Origin: Lotus japonicus
Lineage: Eukaryota; Streptophyta; Magnoliopsida; Fabales; Fabaceae
DNA: 64,000 bases
Reading direction: 5' to 3'
Assembly: GCF_012489685.1 (NCBI RefSeq)
Contig: NC_080042.1
Span: forward strand, 56,463,069-56,527,068
Each line of letters opens with the position of its first letter. Position 1 is the stretch's first letter. Positions 11,169 through 20,401 of the stretch are shown here, one piece after another. The translations under genes and the position numbers were made by a program. The notes below the pieces were generated by a model. It ran no database searches and was not told the DNA's origin. It saw nothing but the letters and a program-made list of their open reading frames with translations.

Positions 11169-13768
11169 ATGCACAGTAGGCTTGGCACGGATCCATTGCT
11201 GTTTGATCCGGAGCCTGAACGTACTCTTCGCCGTCGTCGAGCCCAACAAAGGCTTGGAGCCATGGCTGCTCAAATGACGGAAGAGGAGATGCAAGCCCAC
11301 ATTGAAGAAAGAGTGAATGAGGCTCTTGCTCAAAGACTTCAGGAGCAAGAATTGGAGAATGCCAATCGTTCTCTCAGAGACCTCACCTCGGCTGCCATGA
11401 GCTACGATTATCCGGGTAGCATAGTTTCCCCCGATGGCACGGGAAATTTTGAGCTGAGGCCGGCATTCATTAACTTGGTGAGCCAAAGTATGGTGGAGGT
11501 GCTCTTGAAGATCCTCATGCACACATGGAGCGGTTTATCCGCAATTGCAACACCTACAGAGTTCAGAATGTTTCAGCGGACACCATCCGCTTGAGTTTAT
11601 TCCCTTTTTCATTGAGGGATACTGCTGAAGAGTGGTTGAATTCACAGCCCCAAGGTAGCATTACATCTTGGGAAGACTTGGCTGAGAAGTTCACCACAAG
11701 GTTTGTTCCGAGAGCCCTCTTGAGAAAGCTCAAGAATGACATCATGACTTTTACTCAATCCACCGATGAGAATCTCTATGAAGCTTGGGAGAGGTTCAAG
11801 AAGCTCTTGAGGAGGTGTCCTCAATATAACCTTACTCAAGCTGAGCAAGTAGCAAAGTTCTATGATGGTCTCCAATATTCTTCGAGGTTTGGTTTGGATG
11901 CGGCTTCAAGTGGAGAGTTCGATGCCTTACTTCCACAAGTGGGGTATGAGTTGATTGAAAAGATGGCTATAAGAGCCATGAACTCTAGTAATGATCGCCA
12001 AGCCCGAAGAGGAGTCCTTGAGGTTGAAGCTTATGATCAACTTATGGCCTCCAACAAGCAACTCTCCAAGCAAATGAATGAGATTCAAAATCAAATGAAG
12101 ACTACCAAGATTGGTGGTCGAGTTGCCAAGGTGGAGTGTGTGACTTGTGGAGGGCCACATGACAGCGAAGAATGCACAGAGACTAGACCGGAGGAGGAAG
12201 TGAAGGCTATGGGTCAAGCTCGGAATGACCCATTTTCAAATACTTACAATCCAGGATGGAGGAATCACCCTAATTTTTCTTGGAGGCAAGGTAATAATGG
12301 GCAAGGAAATGGCTTTCAAAGACAATTTCCTAGCCAAGGATTTCAAGGCCAAAGCTCAAGACAACCTCAAGAGCGAGGAGAAGGTGAAGGTAGTGGTTCC
12401 AAGAAGAGCTTAGAAGAGTTGGTGGAAACTTTCATCAACCGGACGGAGAACAATTACAAGAATCAAGAGGCGGCTATCAAGAATCTTGAGAATCAATTTG
12501 GCCAGCTAGCCAAGCAAATAGCCGAGAGACCTCAAGGTAAATTTCCTTCCGACACTATCCCCAATCATAAGCAAGAAAATGCCTCTGTTGTAGCCACTAG
12601 AAGTGGGAGAGTGATGAGTGAATTGAAGAAGAAAACAGAGGGAGAAAAGAGAGAGGAGATAGTGGGAGGAGAAGTAGTTGTGCCTATTAAGGTGGGAGAG
12701 GAAGTTGATCTTACTCCTGAAACTAGCAAGGTTCCGTTTCCTAAAGCATTGGCTAAGAAGAGCTTAGATAAAAAGTTTTCAAAATTTGTTGATGTTTTCA
12801 AAAAGCTCCACATTAGTATTCCTTTTGCCGATGCTTTGGAACAAATGCCTATATATGCTAAGTTTATGAAGGATATTCTGCATAAGAGAAGAAGGTTGAA
12901 GGGAGTAGATGAGACGGTGTTGATGACGGAGGAATGTAGTGCCATTTTGCAGCGGAAGATTCCAAAGAAAAGAAGGGACCCCAGAAGTTTCACTATTCCG
13001 GTAGAAATTGAAGGCATGGCGGATGTGGAAGCCTTGTGTGATCTTGGAGCGAGCATCAATTTGATGCCGCTCACCATGTTTGAAAGGCTTAACCTAGGAG
13101 AGGTTACTCCAACCATGCTCTCCTTGCAAATGGCGGATCGATCCCGCAAGACTCCATATGGGATTGTGGAGGATGTAATGGTGCGGGTGGACAAGTATGT
13201 GTTCCCCGTGGATTTTGTTGTGCTTGATATGGAGGAGGATGAGAAGATTCCTCTCATTCTTGGTCGACCTTTCTTAGCTACTGGTAGAGCTAAGATTGAC
13301 GTTGACAAGGGTCACCTCATTCTCCGTGTTGGTAAGGAAAAGGTACGGTTTTCTGTTTTTAATCCTATGATTGAGACTAACCATGACAATGACTTTGTCT
13401 GTGATGTGATTAGAAGCAGGTCAAAGGTTTCAGAAGAGACCCCCAAAGTTAATGCCCAAATTGATGAGTTCCATCCGGCTCTCATCAAGCTTGTTAATGG
13501 TAACAAGTATGGGGGGTCCAAGTACGAGAACTTACATGCTCATATGGTGAAGTTTACCCAAGCTAGAACCCTTGCTAAGATTGAGGGTGTTTCAAGTGAT
13601 GAAGTGAAGATTAAGCTCTTCCCTCATTCTTTGACGAGGGAGGCTAGAGCTTGGTTTGATGAGCAAGAGGACATTGCCTCATGGGAGGATTTACTCCAGA
13701 GGTTTTGTGCAAGGTTTCTTCCTTGCACTTGTGGTAAGTTAATCAATGGAAAGGAATTTCCTTCCTAA
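11169..13768 (+). pseudogene. gag-pro: gag-protease ORF of element C with a second gag-like segment at its end; frameshifted
   Basis: Athila-type gag starts MHSRLGTDP at 11169. A single-base shift near 11486-11492 moves the frame into the long ORF ending at 13768 (747 codons from 11525). The capsid domain follows (RFIRNCNTYR, WLNSQPQGSITSWEDL, FTTRFVPRALLRKLKND). A Cys-rich patch CVTCGGPHDSEEC lies near residue 205, and NPGWRNHPNFSW near 245. Protease is at about residues 490-610, with catalytic DLGASINL in place of the usual DTGAS, and ILGRPFL. Where reverse transcriptase would start, the frame continues into a second gag-like piece (about 13515-13720: LHAHMVKFTQAR, LFPHSLTREARAWFDEQED, SWEDLLQRFCARFLP) and stops. 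Apart from the one frameshift it is open. Confidence 0.88.
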
Positions 13769-14263
13769 TTCCATCGGAAGGAGAGTCCACCTAGGACTAT
13801 AACCTAGGGCTAAATGGGAGACAACCCATTCTTTTTTTTTATTATTTCCTTTCTTTTAATTTTGTAGTATTTTAGGTGTTTAATTTCAAAAAAAAAAAGA
13901 AAAAAGTGAAAATTTTTGTGCAAAAACTGGGTTGAGCGCCTAGGTGCCAATTCATGGGCGCCTAGGCGCCAATTAGTGGCAGAGGCACTGCCTCTTGCAC
14001 TGGGGTGAGCGCCTGAGCGTTCCCCTCGAGCGCTCGAGCGCTCCTGTTCGTATTTTTGCTTACATTTTGGGTTTTAAAACCCCAACCTTTCATTTTTCCC
14101 ACTCTTAACTCTCATTCTCCCATAAAAAACGCACCCCACTCTCTCCATACCCCATTTCCACTTCTCATTTCTCACTTGCACACACATCAGCTCTTCCTTT
14201 TGCTTCAAAGTTCTGCATTGCATCAAGTCTATTCCACTTGCACCCACTCACTCTCAAGTCAAG
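13769..14263 (+). promoter_or_regulatory. Spacer and possible promoter/5' UTR of the 3' ORF in element C
   Basis: After the gag ORF come a short stretch typical of Athila pol ends (CTAAATGGGAGACAACCCA), poly(A), and a second set of palindromes (13957-13970, and the 16-bp perfect palindrome GAGCGCTCGAGCGCTC at 14028-14043). A pyrimidine-rich leader with CCATAAAAAACGC near 14118-14130 follows. The leader ends in a strong donor AAG/GTAAGT at 14263/14264. A separate promoter is an inference. Confidence 0.5.
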
Positions 14264-14696
14264 GTAAGTTCCATTTTCCACTTCCCTTCATCATAGTCAT
14301 GAGTTTTGCAATGCATGCTTCTTTTGGGTAAGGGTGAGTGAATTTGTGCTAGTGCAAGTTGGGTTTGGGTTGTGTTTGTTCTTTATTGGGTTGATGTTGT
14401 GCTTAATTAGGAAAGGGTTGTGAGTTTGTGAGGAATGGGTAGTTAGGATTTTGTGGATTAGTTTAGTTTAGCTTTTGCTTATTAGGTGTTTGATAGAAAG
14501 CCTCAATGGGTTCTCTTAGTCGATTCTTGGCAAGGGCTTGTGGTAGTCTTTCTTTCTTTGCCAAAATCACTAAGAAACTTGTTGGGTGCTCTTAGGTTGT
14601 TCTATTTTTGTTTTTGTACAAAGTTTCTCCTCTCATTTCTTTTTGAACTAACATTTCTAACGTTTGTGGCTTGTGTATGGGCTAACAACTTTGCAG
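14264..14696 (+). other. Putative 5' UTR intron of the 3' ORF
   Basis: Donor GTAAGT at 14264 and acceptor ACTTTGCAG ending at 14696 bracket 433 bp of T-rich, intron-like DNA. The ATG of the ORF follows immediately at 14697. Splicing here would place the start codon at the beginning of an exon. Confidence 0.55.
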
Positions 14697-15968
14697 ATGC
14701 CTGTGAAAAGAGCAAGAACCAACGCAAGAGCTGCAGCTTCTTCCTCCACCTCCCGGAGTTTTGATCGCTCCCGCTTCCTATCAGCGATTAAGGAGGAGTT
14801 TTACCGAGCTTACCTAGCACACAAGGAGTGTGTGAAGGAGCGGGGAGTTTTGTATCGGGAGGGAAGGAGAGACCTCTTGGGCATGCAAGAAGCCATGGAG
14901 ATTAGGAGGTGGAAGAATTGGGTCAACCCCATTCCGTTTGCTTGTGAAGTCATGGTTAGGGAGTTCTACGCGAACACCTACTGTGAATATCAAGAGGACA
15001 GGTCCAGGCCACCGGTGAATTCATCTTGGTTCAGGGGAGATGTGATTGACTACAATCCAGCAGTCATTCGCAGGCATCTTGGTCTCCTCACGGAGGACCA
15101 AGAGAAGGAGCTTTTCCCCGAGCAGGCCACTTATCATGAGCTCTTAAAGGAGAGGTCACCGGAGATTTTGGAAGACATGAAGGCAGTGATTGTTAGGCCT
15201 GGGCGGAACTGGGAAGCCGTTGAAGATGAAATCATTTTTGTGAGAAGGAAGGATATGACACCGCTGGCTAGAGTTTGGGCTGAATTTTTGCAGGATTCCC
15301 TCATTCCTAGCTCTAACAAGTCTGAAGTTAGAGAGGTTACATTGGTTGCTATCTATTGCATTGTGAGAGGTCATCCTATGGACATGGCCACCATCATTGC
15401 TGGTCGGATTTATTCCCTCTACAACAGGAGTAAAGACAAGCATCGGCCCATCTTTCCTCACTTGATTTGCTCTTTGATTCATGCGGTGAGGGACAGAGCT
15501 AGGAGGCCAGTCCATGTTATTGAGAAGAGGTTGCCTGTGGCACCTCTGCTCAGTAAGGAGAGGATCGCTCAACTTTATAAGGAATGGACAGCAAGGATGC
15601 CTCAAGAGGATGAGGAGGAAGAGGATCCTGAGGAGCCAGCGGAGGAAGAAGAAGAAGAGGAAGAGGAAGAAGAAGAGGAGGAAGAAGAAAATGTTGAGGT
15701 GGTGAATGAGGTGGTTACTCCACCACGTGCTGATCCTTCTCCTGCTTGGATGGAGGCCGCTTTCGGGCGGATGTTTTTGAGGCAGGATCGCCTACACAGG
15801 GATCTTGATCTCCATTGGAGGGGAGGTAGCACGTCAGACCCCAAGTATAATGGGCCCTTGGATTTTAATACCTTGGAGCAGGGGATGATAGACTTGAGCT
15901 TGATGCATGATGCCGGTGTTCATCCGGATTATGACGATGGAAGGGGTGACCATGACCCCATGGAGTGA
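14697..15968 (+). CDS. 3' ORF of element C, Putative plant transposon protein domain, acidic tail
   Basis: This 423-residue ORF occupies the env-like position of Athila elements. It starts MPVKRARTNARAAASSS (basic, NLS-like). The core from about residue 70 has WVNPIPFACEVMVREFYAN, SWFRGDVIDYNP and GHPMDMATIIAGRI, typical of the Putative plant transposon protein family (PF20167, Transposase_32). Residues about 300-335 are almost pure Glu. No transmembrane segment or signal peptide is visible, so the sequence gives no support for an envelope role. The start at 14697 was chosen over 14664 because the latter lies inside the putative intron. The reading frame is intact in an element lacking pol. 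The function of the family is unknown. Confidence 0.75.
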   Translation: MPVKRARTNARAAASSSTSRSFDRSRFLSAIKEEFYRAYLAHKECVKERGVLYREGRRDLLGMQEAMEIRRWKNWVNPIPFACEVMVREFYANTYCEYQEDRSRPPVNSSWFRGDVIDYNPAVIRRHLGLLTEDQEKELFPEQATYHELLKERSPEILEDMKAVIVRPGRNWEAVEDEIIFVRRKDMTPLARVWAEFLQDSLIPSSNKSEVREVTLVAIYCIVRGHPMDMATIIAGRIYSLYNRSKDKHRPIFPHLICSLIHAVRDRARRPVHVIEKRLPVAPLLSKERIAQLYKEWTARMPQEDEEEEDPEEPAEEEEEEEEEEEEEEEENVEVVNEVVTPPRADPSPAWMEAAFGRMFLRQDRLHRDLDLHWRGGSTSDPKYNGPLDFNTLEQGMIDLSLMHDAGVHPDYDDGRGDHDPME

Positions 15969-17175
15969 CTATGTTGAGGTATCTCTACTCTTAGTCTAGG
16001 TCATGCATTTTTAGCATATTTTCAATTTGTAGATTTTGTTTTCTTTTGATCATGCATTGTTTTAGCTGGTTTTGTTTTTATTTTTGGGTCTTTACTTCCC
16101 TATACTCACATGCTTTTAGCTATAGATTTGCTTCCCTACTTGTGCCGTTTTTTGAAAATGCTTTTGTGAATACTTGTTGTTGTTTTCGGGGATGAGTGAT
16201 TGCATGTTGGGGAAGAGAGGAGGAGACTTCGGTCTTCCGAGTGTCTCTTGAGAAAGGAGTCGGTGTGAGTCCATTGAGGGTCTATCTTTGACCCTTTACC
16301 ATAAAAATTCCCTGGAGGATCCTGACTCACTTGCAATTCTTGGTTCTGCATTAATTTCACTCATAGCATGCTGAGTGATTTCTGTTTTATTCTTGAGACT
16401 TATAGGATTTCTTGAGATTCTGAGTTTGTGGTTGAACATTACCTTTAGTTGCCCTATTTGAGCTTAAGTGGAGAATCTTTTTGTAGCCAAAAGTTGGGAT
16501 GGATGTTTGGTTGGAATATTAGGGGAGTGATGGTCCTTGTTGTGTTTTATGGAGCTGGAAAAATGAGAAATAGTCTCTTGCCCCACAAAGAAAAAAAACA
16601 GTAAAAAAAAAAAGAGAAAGAAAAAAGAACTCCTAAATAAAAGTTGGAGTTGGAAAAAGAAAAGAAGAGTTTGGAAAGGGGGTGCAAGAGACTTGTGTAA
16701 AAAGAAAAGGGTGTTGTAAGCTCCGGGATTTTTAGCAGAGGACCACACTCAATGTGCTTGAAAGCCTAGTTTTTCTTTTAGGGACCAACCACCATCATGT
16801 TTTACCTAGCCAATGTTTCAACCCTTATGGAAGTCTCTTTGAATATTTGCATGTTTGATCTTTGTTGCTATTGAGTGAATGACATTCAGGACCTATGAAC
16901 TTGCTTGTGTGCTCAGTGCACTAAATGAACATCTCATCCTAGGATTTGTAGATCTAAATGCTTCTCATGAACGAACTCTACACTCTTCTCTTTTCAAAAG
17001 ATGCATGAAGTAGGTTGTTGGGTCTTTCTCTTGGAACTAGTTGTGATTACTTTGTCCCCCTGTTTTTGTGAAGTATTCCTTGTTGAGAGCACTTGTGTGG
17101 GAGCATTTCTTGCGCTTGAGGGCAAGCGAGTGTTTTTTTACGCTCGAGGGCGAGCTGTCGTTGAGTATAGTGGTG
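15969..17175 (+). other. 3' untranslated region of element C
   Basis: No ORF is supported. A purine-rich run at about 16652-16684 (GGAAAAAGAAAAGAAGAG and GGAAAGGGGGTG) could be the polypurine tract, but it lies about 490 bp before the 3' LTR rather than beside it. The bases directly before the LTR are not purine-rich. Confidence 0.6.
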
Positions 17176-18504
17176 TGATGACCCTATTTTAGTAGTGTTT
17201 TTAGGGTCATTTCTTTGGTTGTTTTGAGTCTTTTTGTTGAGTCTCATGTAGTGTTTCATGCATTCTCATGCATTTTTATTCTTTTCTTTAGTTTTTATTT
17301 CGTTTTGGTAATTTAGTAGATTTATAGGTAGTTTTCTTGCATTTTAAGTAAAGTTTAGGACTTGCATGGTTTTGTTGTGTTTTATGAAGGACTTCTTGTG
17401 CTAATGAGCTCTTGGAGCTTCTAGAATCTTCCTTGTCTTGTTGGTTAGGTTTGGAGAGCAGAAACTGAAGGAGAAAGAAGGCCAAGAAGCATGGAATTGA
17501 TGAAGAACTTAAAGAGAATTGAAAAGAGGAGTTTCAGAAGCCAAAAAGTCATTTTCAGGCGAGCTTGAGCGCCTAGGCGCTGGGAATGGGCGCCTAGGCG
17601 CCAATAGGGTCAGAGAGCATGTTTTTCAACATGCAATTGGCGCTCAGGCGCTCTGAATTAGCGCCTGAGCGCCCAGTTTCGTTCATTTTTCCTATAAATA
17701 AGGCTTAGGCCAATTTCTTCGATACATTTGGACATTTTACTCATTTTTGATCAAGTTTGAGAGCTGAGGAGAACTTTGGGGCCAAGGGAGGCTTCCAACT
17801 TGTATTTCTTCTCAGGTTTTCTTTACATTTCCTTTATGAATTCACTAGCCATGAGTGGCTAGTTTACTTCTGCTTTGGGTTAAGAGATTCTATGAAATTT
17901 TAGTTTGTTAATTCCTATCTCTATGCATGAGTCTTGATTTAATCTCGTATTTCAATTCCTTATTGCATGCCTAGCTTTGGTGCACCTTTGCTATAGGCTA
18001 GATTATAATTGAATGGAAATTTGTTATGATTTAGGGACATGAATTGGAATAGATCCTTCTATACTTGCTTCTAGGAATAGAGTGAGGGTAGGGTTTTGTT
18101 GGCCTGAACATACATGCTTTTTTACCTCTTATGAATGTTTAAGTACACAAGGAATTGGGCTTATCTTTCAGTTTGAGAGAATTACTTTTGTGAGGAATCA
18201 ACTAGTAAGTACATAGGCTATAACAACAAGAGATAGATCAAGATATCACATGCATAGGATAGGTGGACTAAAATGGATTAGATGATCAAAAACCCAAGGC
18301 AATTCTCCATCATTGTTATTTACATCATTTTCAACATTGCTCTTTTGCAAAACGTTTGTCACAATCAACCAAAACCAATTTTTGAATTTTACTGCTTTAA
18401 GAACTTGCAAACTTTAGACTTAAATCAACAATTCTCACTCACAATCCCTATGGTTCGATATTTTAAAACCCGGAGGTATTCGTACACTTGCGAATTGACC
18501 AACA
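17176..18504 (+). repeat. 3' LTR of element C
   Basis: 1,329 bp, nearly identical to 9710-11037. It ends CCAACA at 18504 followed by target duplication CTCTT (18505-18509). It includes the TATA box at 17691-17700 and the palindrome cluster. Confidence 0.95.
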
Positions 18505-19470
18505 CTCTTCCCTGATCGCCTGTCTCCTCAAGTCGAGGCGACCCTAGATGAAACCTTGCTTGCCCGCCTGGTAGACCCACAGGGTGAAGACCTTGCTCCT
18601 CGCACCCCGCCATCTCCCTGCCAAACCTCTTTCAAGGCCAATCTCACTTCCACTGGTGATCAAGCAAGCTCCATTCCAAACCAGCGGACTTCTCCTATTG
18701 ATTTCGTCCTTTCTGACAATTTCTTTGGGAGCGCGAGAGTGGCTGAGATTCCCGACCTTGATCAGGCCGCGCAGGAAGCTCTGTTCAACCTTCTACGCGC
18801 AGGGTGTCTCTTCGCCCAACTGTCTCAAGGATCAGCTTCTTCTCTAAAGATGGAGAGACTCCAGCAGGAGGTTGAAGGCTACCAGGCAGCAGCGCAGGAA
18901 GCGCACCGCAAGTATGACGAGATGCTGTCCCAAATAGTGGCTCAAACCAACAAGAAAGCAAACTTATGCATAGAGTTGAACCGCCATGAGGAAGACTTAT
19001 CAGCTTGTAAGGATAGGATGGAAGATTTGGAGCTGGATTGGTTTGAACTACGACGAGAAGTGAACGCAAAGATAGAGTCGATCAACGCCGGCAGGGCCAC
19101 TTGCATCCTTAAGGATCGGGAAATTGCGTCTCTCCTCTGTGAACTGGGGGAAACGAATGAGTCTCTCGCCGACGTGAGGTTGCAGCTCGAGGAAAAGAAA
19201 CGGGCCCTCGCCGAGAGGGACTCGCAAATCAAGACTTCTCAGGCTAGGTCCGTGGCTGGCGCTGTTGTTGAAATTTTGGAGGAGCGAGGTCGTGGTTTCT
19301 TCCCTGCCAAAGCTCAAGTTCAACATCTCTACAAAGGAATCAACCTTGATGGCATGGGAGCTTTTAAGAAAGTTACTCCTCACGGGTTTGTTGGTCGAGA
19401 TGATCCCCCAGGCTATTCCGCCGAGCACTTTGCTGAAATTGAGGAAGAAAAGATGAGGGAGAAAAGTTAA

Positions 19471-20401
19471 TGAAACACAGTTATATTCGTACTAATTGTA
19501 TGTACTTTGCTTTCTTGGGAATTGAATTGTATCTTTGTATTCATTTAACTTGTTTCGTGCATGGTTTTATTCTCGAGTTTTTCGTCGTCGTTTTAGGCTC
19601 TGCCTTAAATTCCATTGCTTCGTGTTCTCCGTTCGCCTTTTAGGCTTAGCTTTTCCTTTTGCTCATTCGTGTAGCGATTTTGAAGGTGTGCCAAAGAAAC
19701 TAGGACTTTTGCTCAGCTTTTGAACCGAGGCTTTTCTTCGCACCAATATTTCCCGTAAGAGCAGATGTGGCCTCGACGGTTTTTTCCCGCCAAGGGCTTA
19801 CAATGCTGGGGGCCCAATGGCCACATGGGTTTACCCAGACTTACGCCTAGTTTATATTCTCGCCACATATTTCGGGGAGGTCTCTTATTCCCAGATTTCG
19901 GGGAGACTAAGGGGATAAGGGACTTGCCCCATTTTGGGGATAAGTCGCTTTCCCGCACATATCGCCAACGACAAATCAACGTTTCGCACTGGACTTCCCC
20001 GGAGCAATCCCCAGACATCAAGGTCGTGTTGGGATTGCCACCTTCGGAGAATTTTTCTCACCCGGCGAACGTGATATAATGATCGAATTTTTGCTATCTG
20101 GGTAGTGACGGTTCGCGCCGGACTTTCCCGGAGCAATCCCCAGAAATCAAGGTCGTGTTGGGATTGCCACCTTCGGAGAATTTTCCTCACCGGGCGAACG
20201 GAGTTGAATGATTTGAGCTAGGAGTATTTCTGGCGAATATCCTTTTGTATTTGATTTCTTTGAATTTTTACATCGAGGGATGCCTCATTAAAAAACTCCC
20301 GTGTCGGAGAAAAAGAGTGCATCTTTATTTTTTAGTCCTACTTCGTGGCTAACCCCAATCGCCATCCTCTTTGACGCGCCCCTGCTTGCCTAGTTCGTCC
20401 C
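19471..20401. other. Element B, untranslated spacer with a 129-bp tandem duplication
   Basis: Between the 3' end of the antisense gene and the remains of gag-pro lies non-coding DNA. Two direct copies with a 129-bp period start near 19981 and 20110, sharing GGAGCAATCCCCAGA and TCAAGGTCGTGTTGGGATTG. A further stretch (20275-20330) reads CATTAAAAAACTCCCGTGTC and AAAGAGTGC, a wording I associate with Tat-lineage untranslated regions. This is where pol would be in an autonomous relative. Confidence 0.65.

Larger units (their letters stand above)
9710..18504 (+). mobile_element. Athila-type Ty3/gypsy non-autonomous LTR retrotransposon, element C
   Basis: An 8,795-bp element bounded by TGATGACCC and CCAACA, with LTRs 9710-11037 and 17176-18504 and 5-bp target duplication CTCTT. 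The LTRs differ by only about a dozen positions by eye, so insertion is younger than that of B. Contents in order are a tRNA-Asp primer-binding site, gag, protease, a second gag-like segment, a 3' ORF in the position of the Athila env-like gene, and a long 3' UTR. There is no reverse transcriptase, RNase H or integrase, so it must depend on another element. Confidence 0.93.
8292..19470 (+). pseudogene. Antisense gene of element B (Transposase_28-like domain plus coiled coil), split by element C
   Basis: The gene runs opposite to gag. ATG is at 8292; codon 12 is TAA (8325-8327). After that the frame is open to the insertion at 9709 and resumes in the same frame from 18510 to TAA at 19470. The two parts together make 793 codons including the stop. 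The N-terminal part (about 8640-9080) has KRPHFFYVYEYFYLELGIK and PCQLHQNAWAFIRCFEIL, matching the Putative gypsy type transposon family (PF04195). The middle is Ser/Pro/Lys-rich with KERKKKKKVKR, possibly a nuclear localisation signal. The part after the insertion is strongly helical and coiled-coil-like (ECELG-type repeats such as EEDLSACKDRMEDLEL). Its function is unknown. The homologue in element E (62636 onward) has an intron that is precisely absent here, at about 9216. Confidence 0.85.

Noticed and set aside
15602..15844. Serine-rich minus-strand ORF
   Set aside because: It is the complement of the Glu-run (GAG/GAA repeats) in the 3' ORF of element C.
14697..15968. Envelope glycoprotein
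   Set aside because: Although it sits in the env position of Athila elements, there is no signal peptide or membrane segment; the visible domain is the Putative plant transposon protein family.
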